DNA from: Strigamia acuminata
Lineage: Eukaryota; Arthropoda; Chilopoda; Geophilomorpha; Linotaeniidae
DNA: 64,000 nt
Direction: 5' to 3'
Assembly: GCA_949358305.1 (NCBI GenBank)
Contig: OX442314.1
Location: forward strand, 930,001-994,000
The notes below the pieces were generated by a model. That model saw nothing but the letters and a program-made list of their open reading frames with translations. It did no database searches and was not told the origin of the DNA. The translations under genes and the position numbers were made by a program. Positions 11,301 through 20,549 of this stretch are shown one piece after another; the stretch's first letter is position 1; each line of letters starts with the position of its first letter.

Positions 11301-11389
11301 TTACAAAAAAATAAATTATCCGATAATTCCGAAAAAGGAAGTGGTTCATTAGACGGGGGTTGGGAAATTGGTTCAACCCCCTGAACTAG
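8213..11389 (-). CDS. Pol of Gypsy element A, 5' part (protease, RT, RNase H, start of integrase)
   Basis: The frame has no needed start codon; it is entered by the -1 shift at 11389. Visible in order: protease LVDSGAT, reverse transcriptase with the catalytic YLDD box (LVYLDDIIIFS), an RNase H domain (TDASHSGLG, LESDAQALSW), and the HHCC zinc finger that opens integrase (HGHPLTGH and CTHCQQY). Authentic pol ends at 8360, where element B is inserted. The last 49 codons, down to the stop at 8213, are read from the B LTR. No other stop or frameshift is visible, so the element was probably active until B landed in it. Confidence 0.88.
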   Translation of the reverse strand, partial: LVQGVEPISQPPSNEPLPFSELSDNLFFCKPKHLTVPYLDETVNKPPSLVISYEAVPVCRRTSSSTGGVEENLQAMTDQLENLSIFNGKWNAPKKPLKPKVFKLRKLLKIEKWNGKERVELLGKLCSSKLMNGRKDDPRMNVQIGGLNYNALVDSGATQCFIGIQLLSNTEIPVEFIQECPRGMRVCAVGIDHRPLGQITLCVKWADKKVTPINFIILQKNVCGLILGHNFMRRTGVNLNPKRAVFTCDDMPGWTAPYETTELNCCLANIKTLNLQGEEVPTSPDWAEKLVEGCDSSIEEKQLLVNVLLDLKNVFRDQLGCTKVAKHSIKFKPGATWKHQPYRMYNPAKKAIMTELVEELEADGLIEPATGPYISHPVIVAKPGGKYRLCIDYRWLNAITEVDAIQMPSIDLLIHHTNQAKYFTSIDLTKGYHQMEMEEEDKSKTAFYTPKGKFQFKRLPFGLCNAPSSFQHLMTKVLGDSLYKHALVYLDDIIIFSDTWENHLLHIRDVLKKLDAANLTINKDKSKFGRTSLRFLGHLISEGSLLPDPDKVSAVRNFPKPTCSKDIQRFIGLANFFRKFIPNIANIARPLTSIMHDQATFVWDCPQITAFETIKDILCDKDQALLHMPDMNKPFVILTDASHSGLGAVLCQDVELFCEKKQKLIMVPKAVAYASRVLHGAEVRYSTPELECLAVVWAIERFRPYIEYTTFTLESDAQALSWLMSTPEPSGRFGRWAVKIQCGAFKINFRRGAMNQVADALSRAPLSALDTPDYDYIEPEEITHFYPTWNGNRCASLQVTTVEHKHFLTNVEINQKVFSESLQSVRFHNSEEKEEDKGCTRENCEHKNIHKCQHESIHTALTDILKVVPPTRQEIIEAQLKDTECSKILVYLKGDEKLKNRVTDKHWLNAIRGYTLDGPEENKGVMLIYFAPTDEEELNDSGNGFKAVIPRSLVRRALFACHGHPLTGHAGISKTLDRVKQMYFWPKMSKDTRNYVRSCTHCQQYKPSQHCVICCVFITPDGVLVLYLCVPLKGGTSCCFLHCNGVLMLFHQPPDLSI

Positions 11390-11395
11390 TTTTTT
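11355..11395 (-). promoter_or_regulatory. -1 ribosomal frameshift signal at the gag-pol junction of element A
   Basis: The minus strand reads the heptamer A AAA AAC at 11395-11389, in the right phase relative to gag and immediately followed by the gag stop TAG. Seven nucleotides downstream, GGGGGTTG (11381-11374) pairs perfectly with CAACCCCC (11362-11355) to give an 8-bp GC-rich stem with an 11-nt loop. The frame entered after a -1 slip is the open pol frame. This is the classical retroviral signal of slippery site, spacer and hairpin. Confidence 0.8.
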
Positions 11396-13482
11396 GTCTC
11401 GGACTTAATGTCGGGGACCACAGAATCAACAGCTGAAGTTAAATGTCTATTTATAAGATCAGCCATGTTCTTTTGGAACACTGTGAGTTTCGAATCCAAC
11501 GCTTCGTTAAGCTTGGAGTCCAAAACTTCCGTCGTTACCCAATTCTGTTTAGGCCTTTTTGAAAAATCGGAATTTGGAGCAGATTGATTAAATCTTTTAT
11601 TCGAATCTGAATTTCCCCCTTGTTTCTTTAGCCAGGCTGGACATTCTCGTTTAAAATGACCAACCTCGTGGCAATGGAAACATTTTCCGGTGGTTTTCTC
11701 GTATTGGGCCGCAAACAATCGATCAACCATTTCTTCGTTAGTTGTCGAATCATTTGTTTCTGAGTCGTTTTCTTCCTCTTCCTCATATTCATTTCGGACT
11801 GCACGAAGTGAAGTTTTGGAAGGGAATACTTTCGATTTCTCATTGACTTTGGGAGTAGCGCCTTTCTCAGAATTGTCACATTCTAAATTGGCTGCTAGTT
11901 GTACTGAGTTTTCGAACATACAGCGGTTCAAGCCGACATATTGCAAAATATCGTCGACTGTATAATGGCCGTACAATCCTTGTGCCATCAATAATGAGAA
12001 ACTTTCTTGTGTCAGATTATTGAAAAGACTCTCAAGTCCTGCCCTGTCTCCTTGTGGTATTTCTCCTTGTTCTTGGGTGAATCGCAGAAGGAAACAATAC
12101 AGCGACTCGTCGGCTCTTTGTTTTACATTGGTTAAACGTCTAGATCTAGTAAGGGGTACTAAATCGAAACGTTCAAGAAATTGTGTTTCAAACACTCGCC
12201 AATTAATAAATGTATGGCGTTGTTGATGAAACCATCGTTGTGCATGTCCTAAGAGGCGACCTGGTACAGCTTGGTGTACCATTTCGTCTAAAGAAATACC
12301 TCTCCCTGAAGCTACAGCTTTTACAATATCTAAAAAACGTGTAACTTCGGATTGTTTTCCATCGAAAATAGGGATCTCTATCCCTTTTCCGAAATTCTGG
12401 TTCGAGTTAGAACCACGGTTTTGGGCAGATAAACCTTGAACTATTTGTCGTAAATCATTATTAGACAAGTCAGCTGTTGAGTTCGAATTTGTGGAGCGAT
12501 CTCGCCGATCTCTAGACGACGAATTTGGCCTGTTGAAATTCGGTTGTCTATTTGGTGGGGGAGAACGAGAATTGTCTCGTCTTCGGCGGAAATTATTATT
12601 ATAATTTCCCCCTCCACCAGCTTGGGAATCATCACCACTAGAATCTGGATCTGAGTCTCGTGGATCGCCGGGTGCTCCGGGAAATCGTTGATTTCTCGGC
12701 GGGGCACGTTCTCTTCGGTTCTGAGACTGATCTCGATAATTTCGATAGTCCCCATTGGATCGAGATTGAAAATTCTGGGTATTTTCGAATCTATTTCGTG
12801 GTTGATTAGGTTCGTTTGCGCCATTTTCTCGGTGTGGGAGAGGTTGTGACGCAGCTGGAACTCTAAATGGTTCATTTCCAGATCCAGTGTGAGCGGGTAA
12901 ATTGTCATTTACAACCGTTGCACTGGGTATGTTCCTCGTGGTTCGAGTAGGAAAATTTCTTTGACCAAAATTTCCCCCTCTTTCCGGGTCAGCGGTTTGC
13001 CACGAATTATCTGGAAGTGAGAGTTGAGGAGGACCAGAAAGTTGTAAAGAATTTTGCTGTCCCCCTTCATCCCGGGCAGAAGACATACGCCATCCAGGTA
13101 GTTGCTGATAGCGGTACGTTGCCGGAGAACGAACACCATTCATATCTATCGAAACGGTTTGTTCGTTGGTTACGATTACATCGGGTGTAATAGCACGAAC
13201 TCTTTCGTGTCGATTATTTGCCGTGTATTGTTGGGCCTCATATAGAGTTGAGAATTGCGTCACTTCCAACTGGTAATGGCGACAATAAACCTCTAATTCA
13301 TTTGGGGCGGGTAGTGGTTCCGTTCGAGAACTATTGGAATTGGAATTATTTCTAGGAATATTTCCATCCCCCTGTCCTTCCGAATCGGATTCTACTGTTT
13401 CCCGGTGTGGTTCACGCATACCACAACGTCTTCCACCACGTGCTCCACGTGCTCCACGTACTCTTACTGGTCTACGGGCCAT
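11386..13482 (-). CDS. Gag-like protein of Gypsy element A
   Basis: 698 aa. The N-terminus is strongly Arg-rich. The first half is low-complexity, rich in Asn, Arg, Ser and Gln. A capsid-like helical region follows (around residues 370-560). A single CCHC zinc knuckle (CFHCHEVGHFKREC) near residue 605 is the nucleic-acid-binding signature of nucleocapsids. The product would package element RNA into virus-like particles. It ends at TAG 11386-11388, directly after the slippery heptamer at 11389-11395, so pol is reached by -1 frameshifting. The frame is uninterrupted. Confidence 0.85.
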   Translation of the reverse strand: MARRPVRVRGARGARGGRRCGMREPHRETVESDSEGQGDGNIPRNNSNSNSSRTEPLPAPNELEVYCRHYQLEVTQFSTLYEAQQYTANNRHERVRAITPDVIVTNEQTVSIDMNGVRSPATYRYQQLPGWRMSSARDEGGQQNSLQLSGPPQLSLPDNSWQTADPERGGNFGQRNFPTRTTRNIPSATVVNDNLPAHTGSGNEPFRVPAASQPLPHRENGANEPNQPRNRFENTQNFQSRSNGDYRNYRDQSQNRRERAPPRNQRFPGAPGDPRDSDPDSSGDDSQAGGGGNYNNNFRRRRDNSRSPPPNRQPNFNRPNSSSRDRRDRSTNSNSTADLSNNDLRQIVQGLSAQNRGSNSNQNFGKGIEIPIFDGKQSEVTRFLDIVKAVASGRGISLDEMVHQAVPGRLLGHAQRWFHQQRHTFINWRVFETQFLERFDLVPLTRSRRLTNVKQRADESLYCFLLRFTQEQGEIPQGDRAGLESLFNNLTQESFSLLMAQGLYGHYTVDDILQYVGLNRCMFENSVQLAANLECDNSEKGATPKVNEKSKVFPSKTSLRAVRNEYEEEEENDSETNDSTTNEEMVDRLFAAQYEKTTGKCFHCHEVGHFKRECPAWLKKQGGNSDSNKRFNQSAPNSDFSKRPKQNWVTTEVLDSKLNEALDSKLTVFQKNMADLINRHLTSAVDSVVPDIKSETKN

Positions 13483-16480
13483 AATACTCGAGAAAGAAGT
13501 AATACGCTAAATAAAATTTAAACTTTAAACTGAAACTAGCGTCGAAATGAAATACGCCTTAACTTTAAACTAAAAATTGAAAATAAATTGGAAAAATACA
13601 ACCTTAGCTGCTGTAACAGAAGTGGCTTCGGTAAACTGTCCTGTCGTTCGGTCAAGAATGGTCCAAACTGGCACTGGTCACCAGGCACAACTGGATGGTC
13701 ACGCTGTCGAAAGGCAAGTGTGGCTAAAGTATCTGTCGTCAAACTAGCTTCCGGAAAATTTCCTTTGTTCAACAGCTTGCTGTGATTGGTGGGATTGAAG
13801 AATTTCTGACGATTTTAATCCAGAATTCTTGGTAATCCTTAATCTGGGTGAACCACTCAGAACTGCTTCGTGATTGGTTGTTCTGGACACATTCCTGAAC
13901 ATGTTTAGGGATTTAAAATAAATCCTTAACATTGAACAGAACAATAGAACAGAAATATTCGAGTTTTAACCGAACAATAAAATAGAATATTTTATTAATT
14001 CTTGTATTTTTAGTCAATAAAATTATTAATCAATTTTTTATCACATTTCATGACTACTAGGTTTCTGAAATATAATCGGAATGTTCTTGAAAATTTTAAT
14101 TAAAATCAAAATTAGATTTTCCGTGAAAAATTCAGAATTTTCAAATTATTGGTTATTTTCTGTAATAGTTCAAAAATTCGAATTCAGACATTTACGAAAG
14201 ATAATGAGAATTTCTTTGAAAACGAATGATTGATGCAAAGTTATTTAGGGAGAAAAATCGAAAATTTTCTAATTATAATATCTTCATAAAATAATTAAAA
14301 AAAAAAAATTCAATCTTCTAATTTTACACTTTGATCACTGAGTTCGCTTTAATAATGCAACCTATCTCGGTGGAACCTCCACGTGTGACGATTGACTTTG
14401 CGAGATACAATTGCTAGAAAATTAGAGCGAGAACTTGTGTGAAAGTGTAAAATACGGAGGCTTGTGATTTCTCAAATCATATGACAATTTATTTCGGTTT
14501 GAACTTATATAAATACTAGACCGACAAATGGTCGAAATTCTGCAAGTTAAACTATACAATCGGTCGGCAAAGCCCTATAATAATATCACTTGCGGTTTTC
14601 AATCGAACAAATAAGAATATGTAACGGTCTTATTGTTAGGACGTAAAAGATGTCATCTTAGTCTGGACTTTTGTGGTTCCTGGGCTAGTTCTGAAAGGTG
14701 TGTAATGGTTAGGCTTAGGTGAATTATACCCGAGAGGTGCGGTTGACTTTTCTGCAGTCGTCACACTTGTAATTATTATATGGATAATAATTGCAAAGCG
14801 TGGTCATAAACATGACGAAACAATTGGAATAAATATTCATGTAAATTCGATGGAATTCCCCATGATATTATATTCACGAAGCAGGGTAAAATAACTGGAA
14901 AAGTAAAGAATAAATTAACATAGCGCCGAGCTATTTTTTGCCCCAAGTGCAATCAACATCAAAATAATAATTAAGATGTTCCATCGTCCAACAGCGAATT
15001 GAATCAGCAGTCTCTCGTAGGAAAGGTTATCCATTACCGGGAAATTACTCCGCTCGGTTCTGGCTGGCGGGAGAATAACCGGGAAATTACTCCACGTCGA
15101 TTACCCAAATAATGCGTCTGTGAATTTTACTCCACTCTAGATTCTACATTCTACAACGGGATGTTGGCATGAAGCGGGGGGAGTGTGTCTGTGGGTTGTA
15201 CCCCACTCTAGAATCTACACTTAAATGCAAGTAAACTTACGATTTCTACAACGGAATGTTGGCATGAAGAGGCGGGCAGTGTGTCTGTGAGTCTTCTACT
15301 CACTCTAGATGCTTACACTAAATAACTGGTATTCTACAACGGACTGTTGGATCGACGTGAAGTATAATTAGCGCTCAAGTAACAAGTAACAAACAGAAAA
15401 ACAGGACAAGAGCGAGATATTTCCGGTTTACACGGAATATATACTCGTACTGGACAATAGGATAATCATTGATCCAATGGGATCACGGGTCACCTAAATC
15501 CTTCCAATCCTAGGCTCTAGGAAGTGGATAGCCAGGACATAGTCTTCTACTAGGTCCGTCCTAAGAACTGGATACATTTCGGATTAAGTCCTTGACTATA
15601 ATCCGTAATGGGATTCTATTCGCAGGTGTGAAGTTTATACATAATTCAATAGAATTATGTAGTAAACCAAATAAGACAACATTTAAAACATATTAACATG
15701 TTTAATAACTATAAACTAAAGTGAATTCAATATATAAATAATAATTTATATATTAAATTACTTAAAAATGATCGAAGTTAAAATTGCCGCTAAAACATGA
15801 GAACGCCATCTATTGACGAAATAATCGTCTTTAACTAGCAAAGTGTATGACAGTGTAACCGTCACAAACTCTTACAAATGTCTCACAAGAATCTTTTACG
15901 ACAAGGTCAATTCATGCTTTACCAATCTAACACAAATCACGAAAAAAATATTATTTTTTTTTGCTCAAAGAGTAACTAACTTTAACTTATTAAAACATTT
16001 CATTTACCATCATGAGTTCTACATTTCGTTTCATTATTTTACATTTGTGCACATTTTACTGTATACACTTTTGCATTTAAAAACATTTTTTTAGTCAATG
16101 CTCTGTTTTTGCATTTAAAATTTTACTTATTATTTATTGGTTATTATTATTTTATTTGTTAAACTATAATTTTTTTTCTCATTAGTTTTTAATATTTATT
16201 TGTGAAATTGAGATTATTTTCAAGCATTTATCTGAATTCTTCAATTTTTGTTGACAAACGGTTTGAAATTTCAAAGTGGCATTTCAAGACTACCGTAGTC
16301 GTGTGTGTTTATCATTTGCTCGGTTGTGATTGGTTGTGCGATTGCTATAGTTTCTTCCGTATTCCGTTAAAGGCGCTTGATACGAAGCTTCGCCGAGAGT
16401 CCGTATTCAAGTAGCCGTGGTCTACAGGTGGTTTTACGTGATTTTATCAGACGTTAATCGAGGTACAGCTGAATTAGAAA
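13483..16480. other. Non-coding stretch: probable element A leader/LTR, then upstream region of the RNF8-like gene
   Basis: No gene is supported. At about 15100-15350 there are imperfect copies of a roughly 100-bp unit containing TCTACAACGG(G/A)ATGTTGG and CTCTAGA. A candidate outer LTR edge of element A is TGTGACGGTTACACTG on the minus strand at 15852-15867, but no partner was found to confirm it. From 15.9 to 16.3 kb the DNA is T-rich and empty. Confidence 0.4.
15100..15350. repeat. Imperfect tandem repeat, roughly 100-bp unit
   Basis: Three degenerate copies share ATTCTACAACGG, GTTGG(CATGAAG) and a following CACTCTAGA block. They lie upstream of element A gag. They may be LTR-internal repeats. 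Confidence 0.5.
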
Positions 16481-17532
16481 ATGAATCCAGAAATAGAATT
16501 GGGAGCACTTTTAGTTTCGTACAAGAAAAGCACTCGCCCAGGTGATCCCACACACGTAGTCGATAGAATAATCGCCCTAAATAAGGATTTGGTAAATAAA
16601 TTAGTTGTTTATGGAGTTTTAATGAATTTAATTGAGTTGTTTACATCTTCAGTTTACCATTGGTTGGGCCGTCGACGCAGATTTCACCATCAATTCGCCA
16701 TGTGTATCGCGGATTCACGCAATATTTACCAGACGCAAGGATGCGTGGCACGTGGAGGATAATTACGTACGACAGAATGTAATGTGTTATTAATCATTTC
16801 ATGATTTTTTTTGAACAATTAACAGAGTAGGGAAGGAATTTATGTTAATGAGGTAAAATTGAGGGCGCGCGAAGCCACGCGACTGAAAAATGGCGACACG
16901 GTTTGTTTAGGCGAGAAAACAGCGAGCCGGGAATTGTTTTTCACGTTCAAAACTAACGGGAGCGGAGAAAGAGAAAGAGGTCCATCTGGCAGCGATAAAA
17001 TGAAGAAGGAAAACGAGAGATTGGAAAAGGAATTGAAGCGGGTGCAGGATGAATTAAGCCAGCAGAAGAGAACAGCCGAGGAAACGTTGAAACGGAAACT
17101 GAAGAAGAAGGAAGAGGAATTCGAAAAGAAAATGGCAAACATTTTATTGTTTTTAATTTTTTTTTAAATAATTAATGAAAATTAATTTTGATTAATTTTT
17201 AGGCGAATGAGAAGGAGAAAGTTCGGACTCTGCTGGAACGTAAATCGAAAAGTGGAAGTAGAAATGGAGGGGAAATCCAATTTGAAAGATTTGTTGACAA
17301 CATGAAGGGTCAGGTGGACTCTAATCGATTGCAGTTGGAGTTGGCGGAAGACGGCGATAAGAGTCGGTTGAAACGGATGCTCAAAGTGAAGGAGCGACAT
17401 CTGGCGATTGTGAGCGAGGAATTGGAGACGATGGCAAAGAAACACAAAAGTCAAAGCGAAATTGTGACAAAACTCAGCTCGGTGTTCGAAAGCGAACTCG
17501 AGTGCTGCGTTTGTTCGGAACTCATAATCAAG
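16481..17532 (+). pseudogene. RNF8: RNF8-like gene: FHA domain and coiled coil, RING finger cut off
   Basis: Four exons join in phase: 16481-16591, 16653-16766, 16826-17134 and 17203-17532 (288 codons). Exons 1-3 encode an FHA domain: FTIGWAVDADFTI, SRIHA, and REGIYVNEVKL with NGDTVCLG. Exons 3-4 encode a long charged coiled coil and end CCVCSELIIK, which matches the start of the RNF8 RING finger. RNF8 is a ubiquitin ligase that reads phospho-threonine at DNA breaks. The rest of the RING, expected in the next exon, is not found in the following 3 kb. Instead there is a 20-bp minisatellite, an LTR-like fragment and debris. Intron 3 uses a GC donor (ATG|GCAAAC). The gene is probably truncated; a distant last exon cannot be excluded. 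Confidence 0.65.
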
Positions 17533-17582
17533 GTGATTTTGATTATAGTTTTAATTTTTAATTTTATTTGATTTTGATTTCA

Positions 17583-17882
17583 ATTTGCAATTTGCAATTT
17601 TAATTTGCAATTTGCAATTTTAATTTGCAATTTGCAATTTGCAATTTTAATTTGCAATTTGCAATTTTAATTTGCAATTTGCAATTTTAATTTGCAATTT
17701 GCAATTTTAATTTGCAATTTGCAATTTTAATTTGCAATTTGCAATTTTAATTTGCAATTTGCAATTTTAATTTGCAATTTGCAATTTTAATTTGCAATTT
17801 GCAATTTTAATTTGCAATTTGCAATTTTAATTTGCAATTTGCAATTTTAATTTGCAATTTGCAATTTTAATTTGCAATTTGC
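17583..17882. repeat. 20-bp minisatellite after the last RNF8-like exon
   Basis: About 15 near-perfect copies of GCAATTTTAATTTGCAATTT. It starts 50 bp after the exon-4 splice donor. Confidence 0.95.
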
Positions 17883-18023
17883 AGACGAAAAATATGGGAC
17901 CAGCGAGCTGCAAACCTGACCGAAGTTGATATTTATTGTGTCGATGAGCAAACGAAATTGGCGGTCCGTGAGGGGAATTTGTGGGGAATTAAACGGACAG
18001 CCAAAGTCGTTGGTGATGCATAT

Positions 18024-18235
18024 TGTTGATTGACCCCTAATAATTAGGAACAGGACGTTGTGAACAAAGCGGGAGAAGACTTAGGGTCGTGAACTGTCAC
18101 TGACCTTTTTTGACCGACCAATGGGAGAGATCCCTCTTGACCCCACAACTGTATTTAACCCCCAGTTCAGAAATAAAGCTTACTTGTTAACTTTCCACCT
18201 ACAATGTGTGTCCTCACTCCTTGAGATGTACAACA
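18024..18235 (+). mobile_element. LTR-like fragment (possible solo LTR)
   Basis: 212 bp bounded by TGTTG and CAACA inverted ends, with an internal AATAAA about 65 bp before the end and a TATTTAA box before it. This is the layout of an LTR promoter and poly(A) region. No target duplication is visible at the borders, so the call is tentative. Confidence 0.4.
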
Positions 18236-20504
18236 CTCGAGACAATCCTGTTGGTATTTCTAAATAAAACGTTTCAAAACGAGCTGTGCAACACATCTGG
18301 ACAAAATCAAAATCCACCTCTTCTTGTTCACATCCTCATCTTTAAGCGCCGACCTTTTCCAAACGATTTTTAACCTGGCCGAATCGTGCAGCCGAGGATG
18401 CACAAAAACTATCTGCGGCATTATGTGGATCAATTTAGGGGATTTGTCTGAAGAAATTGTGGTCGACCTAAGCGAACAACAAGTGGTCGGGTTGATGGAA
18501 CACATAAAATCTCTCTCGTATGTTCTTGTGCTTGGATGGTTTAATGCTATGGGATTGCAGTGGATGTAGTTGGATGTAGTAGTACTGGAGTTAAGAAAGC
18601 GACCAGTCGGTATATGGAATGTGGTTTATTCATAAAAAACAAAGGGGTTAAAAAATGGGTCAAAGTCACTGGTCACTGATTGGCGGATACGTAGATCTGG
18701 GATGAACGAGTGACGCGACAAGAATTGGAGTGCCAAACACACTAATCTCCCATCCAACAAGCACGTCATAAAGTAACTCTTGCAATGGGGAGGCAACCAA
18801 ACGGAGAGGTTATCCACCATCACTGTCCGGCTACTCCAAGGCGTCTACTTGACGTCTGTGTTTGAATCATTTATCAGACACGTGCAGAAGCACCTGTTGT
18901 TCGCCAAATCGACCGAACTGCGCGACCTTTTCACTGCAGAAGAATCTTAGCAAATATGGACCGTCCCCAAACACAGTGATCATCCGGGTTTGCTGCTACA
19001 ACAACACCACGCAGATAGTGCAGAGAATCAGTTTCAAGTTCGAATACGACCGCAAGAGTGAGAACAGATGGTTTGAGCGATGCGAGGCGAACCTTCGGCC
19101 CAAAAGGGGTGGCAGTTGCCACTTGCGGAATCTCGCTTTGGGTTCCGGAAAAGCGTAGTTTTTTCCGGTTGCGAGAACAAAATGTTTACGGTTGTGGAAC
19201 ATCGGAAATTGAAGGTATCCAACATGTACTCGTGTACAAATTTGATGGGAATTGCAGTTTGGGTCCAGTGTATCGCCAGGGAATTCCCGGCGACAACGTT
19301 CTCATGTTAAGACATTTGTTGGAAATTTTGGTTCGGTCGGTGGTTTCACTTCCGGGTATGGGAGCTGTTTTTAATGAAGATTTTAATTTGGAAAAATTGG
19401 TTACGATGCGAGAAAATTGTTTTTGTATGTAAATTACTCGAAACCATGTGTGCATTTTTTGTTCGGCAGAAACTGCAAGTTTGGAATTTCATTTATCGGG
19501 GCTTTAAATATTCTCACCGTTTTGAATATTGAGGCGAGAGTGTGGCACGATCATAATATCGATGGCTTAGAGAATTGTTTAGTTTTGTTCTTGAATTGTG
19601 ATTTCTTGTTAGTTTTGGCATTGGATTGGAATAAAGTCTTGTAGATCTATTACTTGAGAAGTAGAAAATGTACGAAGCTTAGTGGATTTGATGGAGAAGC
19701 ACAATTTCTTTTCCGCTTATGCATTGAGTTGGTATAGCTGCTTAGCCAAGTTGATTTGATATGTAGGGTTGGAACTCAGTCATCTGTTATTTCACGACGG
19801 ATACGTTAATTCGACTATTATTATTTGAGTAAAATAATTAATCACAAGGTTTTTAAAATGTAAGGAATAGTGACGAAAAAATTTTAAGTTCTTTACCTAT
19901 GTGTCCGAAAATAGTTTAAACGCTCAAGTGTTTTATTTAGCAACTCCCACACTATGAAGAAATTAAGAAAAAAAATAAAATGAGTTCAAACTTGTGCAAA
20001 ACACAACAACTAACATTACTTTAATGGACTTTAAGTTTCTACAAAGATGCATTAGGTACTAATCCTTGACAAAGGAGCTCAATGTGAAGAGAATGCAATT
20101 GCAGAATGACAATAACAAAAAGCGTCCTAAGAATTCCCTAATTGGAGCTAACCTATGTGACAGTGTAAACTATCTGCTCAGAGAATTTACTCATTTTATT
20201 TGCCAGAACACTGATACAAAAAAAATGATCTGGTAATATCGCAGCCAATTAGAAAAAATGCTAGAAAATAAGTTCTTCTTTGCAACAAACATATCTTGCT
20301 AGAGTGCTCTAACGTAATCGGAGGACTCTTTTCTCTTTCCTTTCTTCTTCCAATACTTTTTTAATTTTATTTTATCGAATTGAACTCCTGAGGATCTATA
20401 TTATAAAATAAAATCCACGTTGGACACATACACTGTAAAAACCCCAAAGATAAAATTATTTAAATACAAGAAAGATGCTCAATTGCTATGCTTCTATAAA
20501 TTAT
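18236..20504. other. Coding-like debris (to about 19640), then empty AT-rich spacer
   Basis: Several plus-strand open stretches (18324-18569, 18862-19158, 19058-19432, 19417-19644) have protein-like composition but overlap in different frames. They lack a consistent start or splice pattern. They may be remnants of one broken gene, and I do not recognise the family. From 19.65 to 20.5 kb nothing is seen. Confidence 0.35.
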
Positions 20505-20510
20505 TTTATT
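20505..20510 (-). terminator. Poly(A) signal of the repeat-protein gene
   Basis: AATAAA on the minus strand, about 40 bp after the stop codon. Confidence 0.6.
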
Positions 20511-20549
20511 TCAGTCTGAGGGATGTACAGATATTTTAAAACATTGCAA

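Larger units (their letters stand above)
2317..13482 (-). mobile_element. Gypsy-type LTR retrotransposon A, coding span, split by element B
   Basis: Gag (13482-11386) and pol (11389-8360, resuming 3558-2317) lie in order on the minus strand: aspartic protease, reverse transcriptase, RNase H, integrase. This is the Ty3/Gypsy (Metaviridae) arrangement. The pol frame is broken only by element B. The long non-coding stretches on both sides probably hold leader and LTR sequence, but no LTR pair could be matched within the window, so the true ends are unknown. The 3' LTR may lie to the left of position 1. Confidence 0.85.

Noticed and set aside
17583-17882. Regular repeats resembling a CRISPR array
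   Set aside because: The units are contiguous 20-mers with no unique spacers, inside an animal intron. The same holds for all other tandem arrays here.
19058-19432. 124-aa plus-strand ORF as a standalone gene
   Set aside because: Protein-like, but it overlaps another protein-like frame, has no consistent splice sites or recognisable domain, and is best treated as debris.
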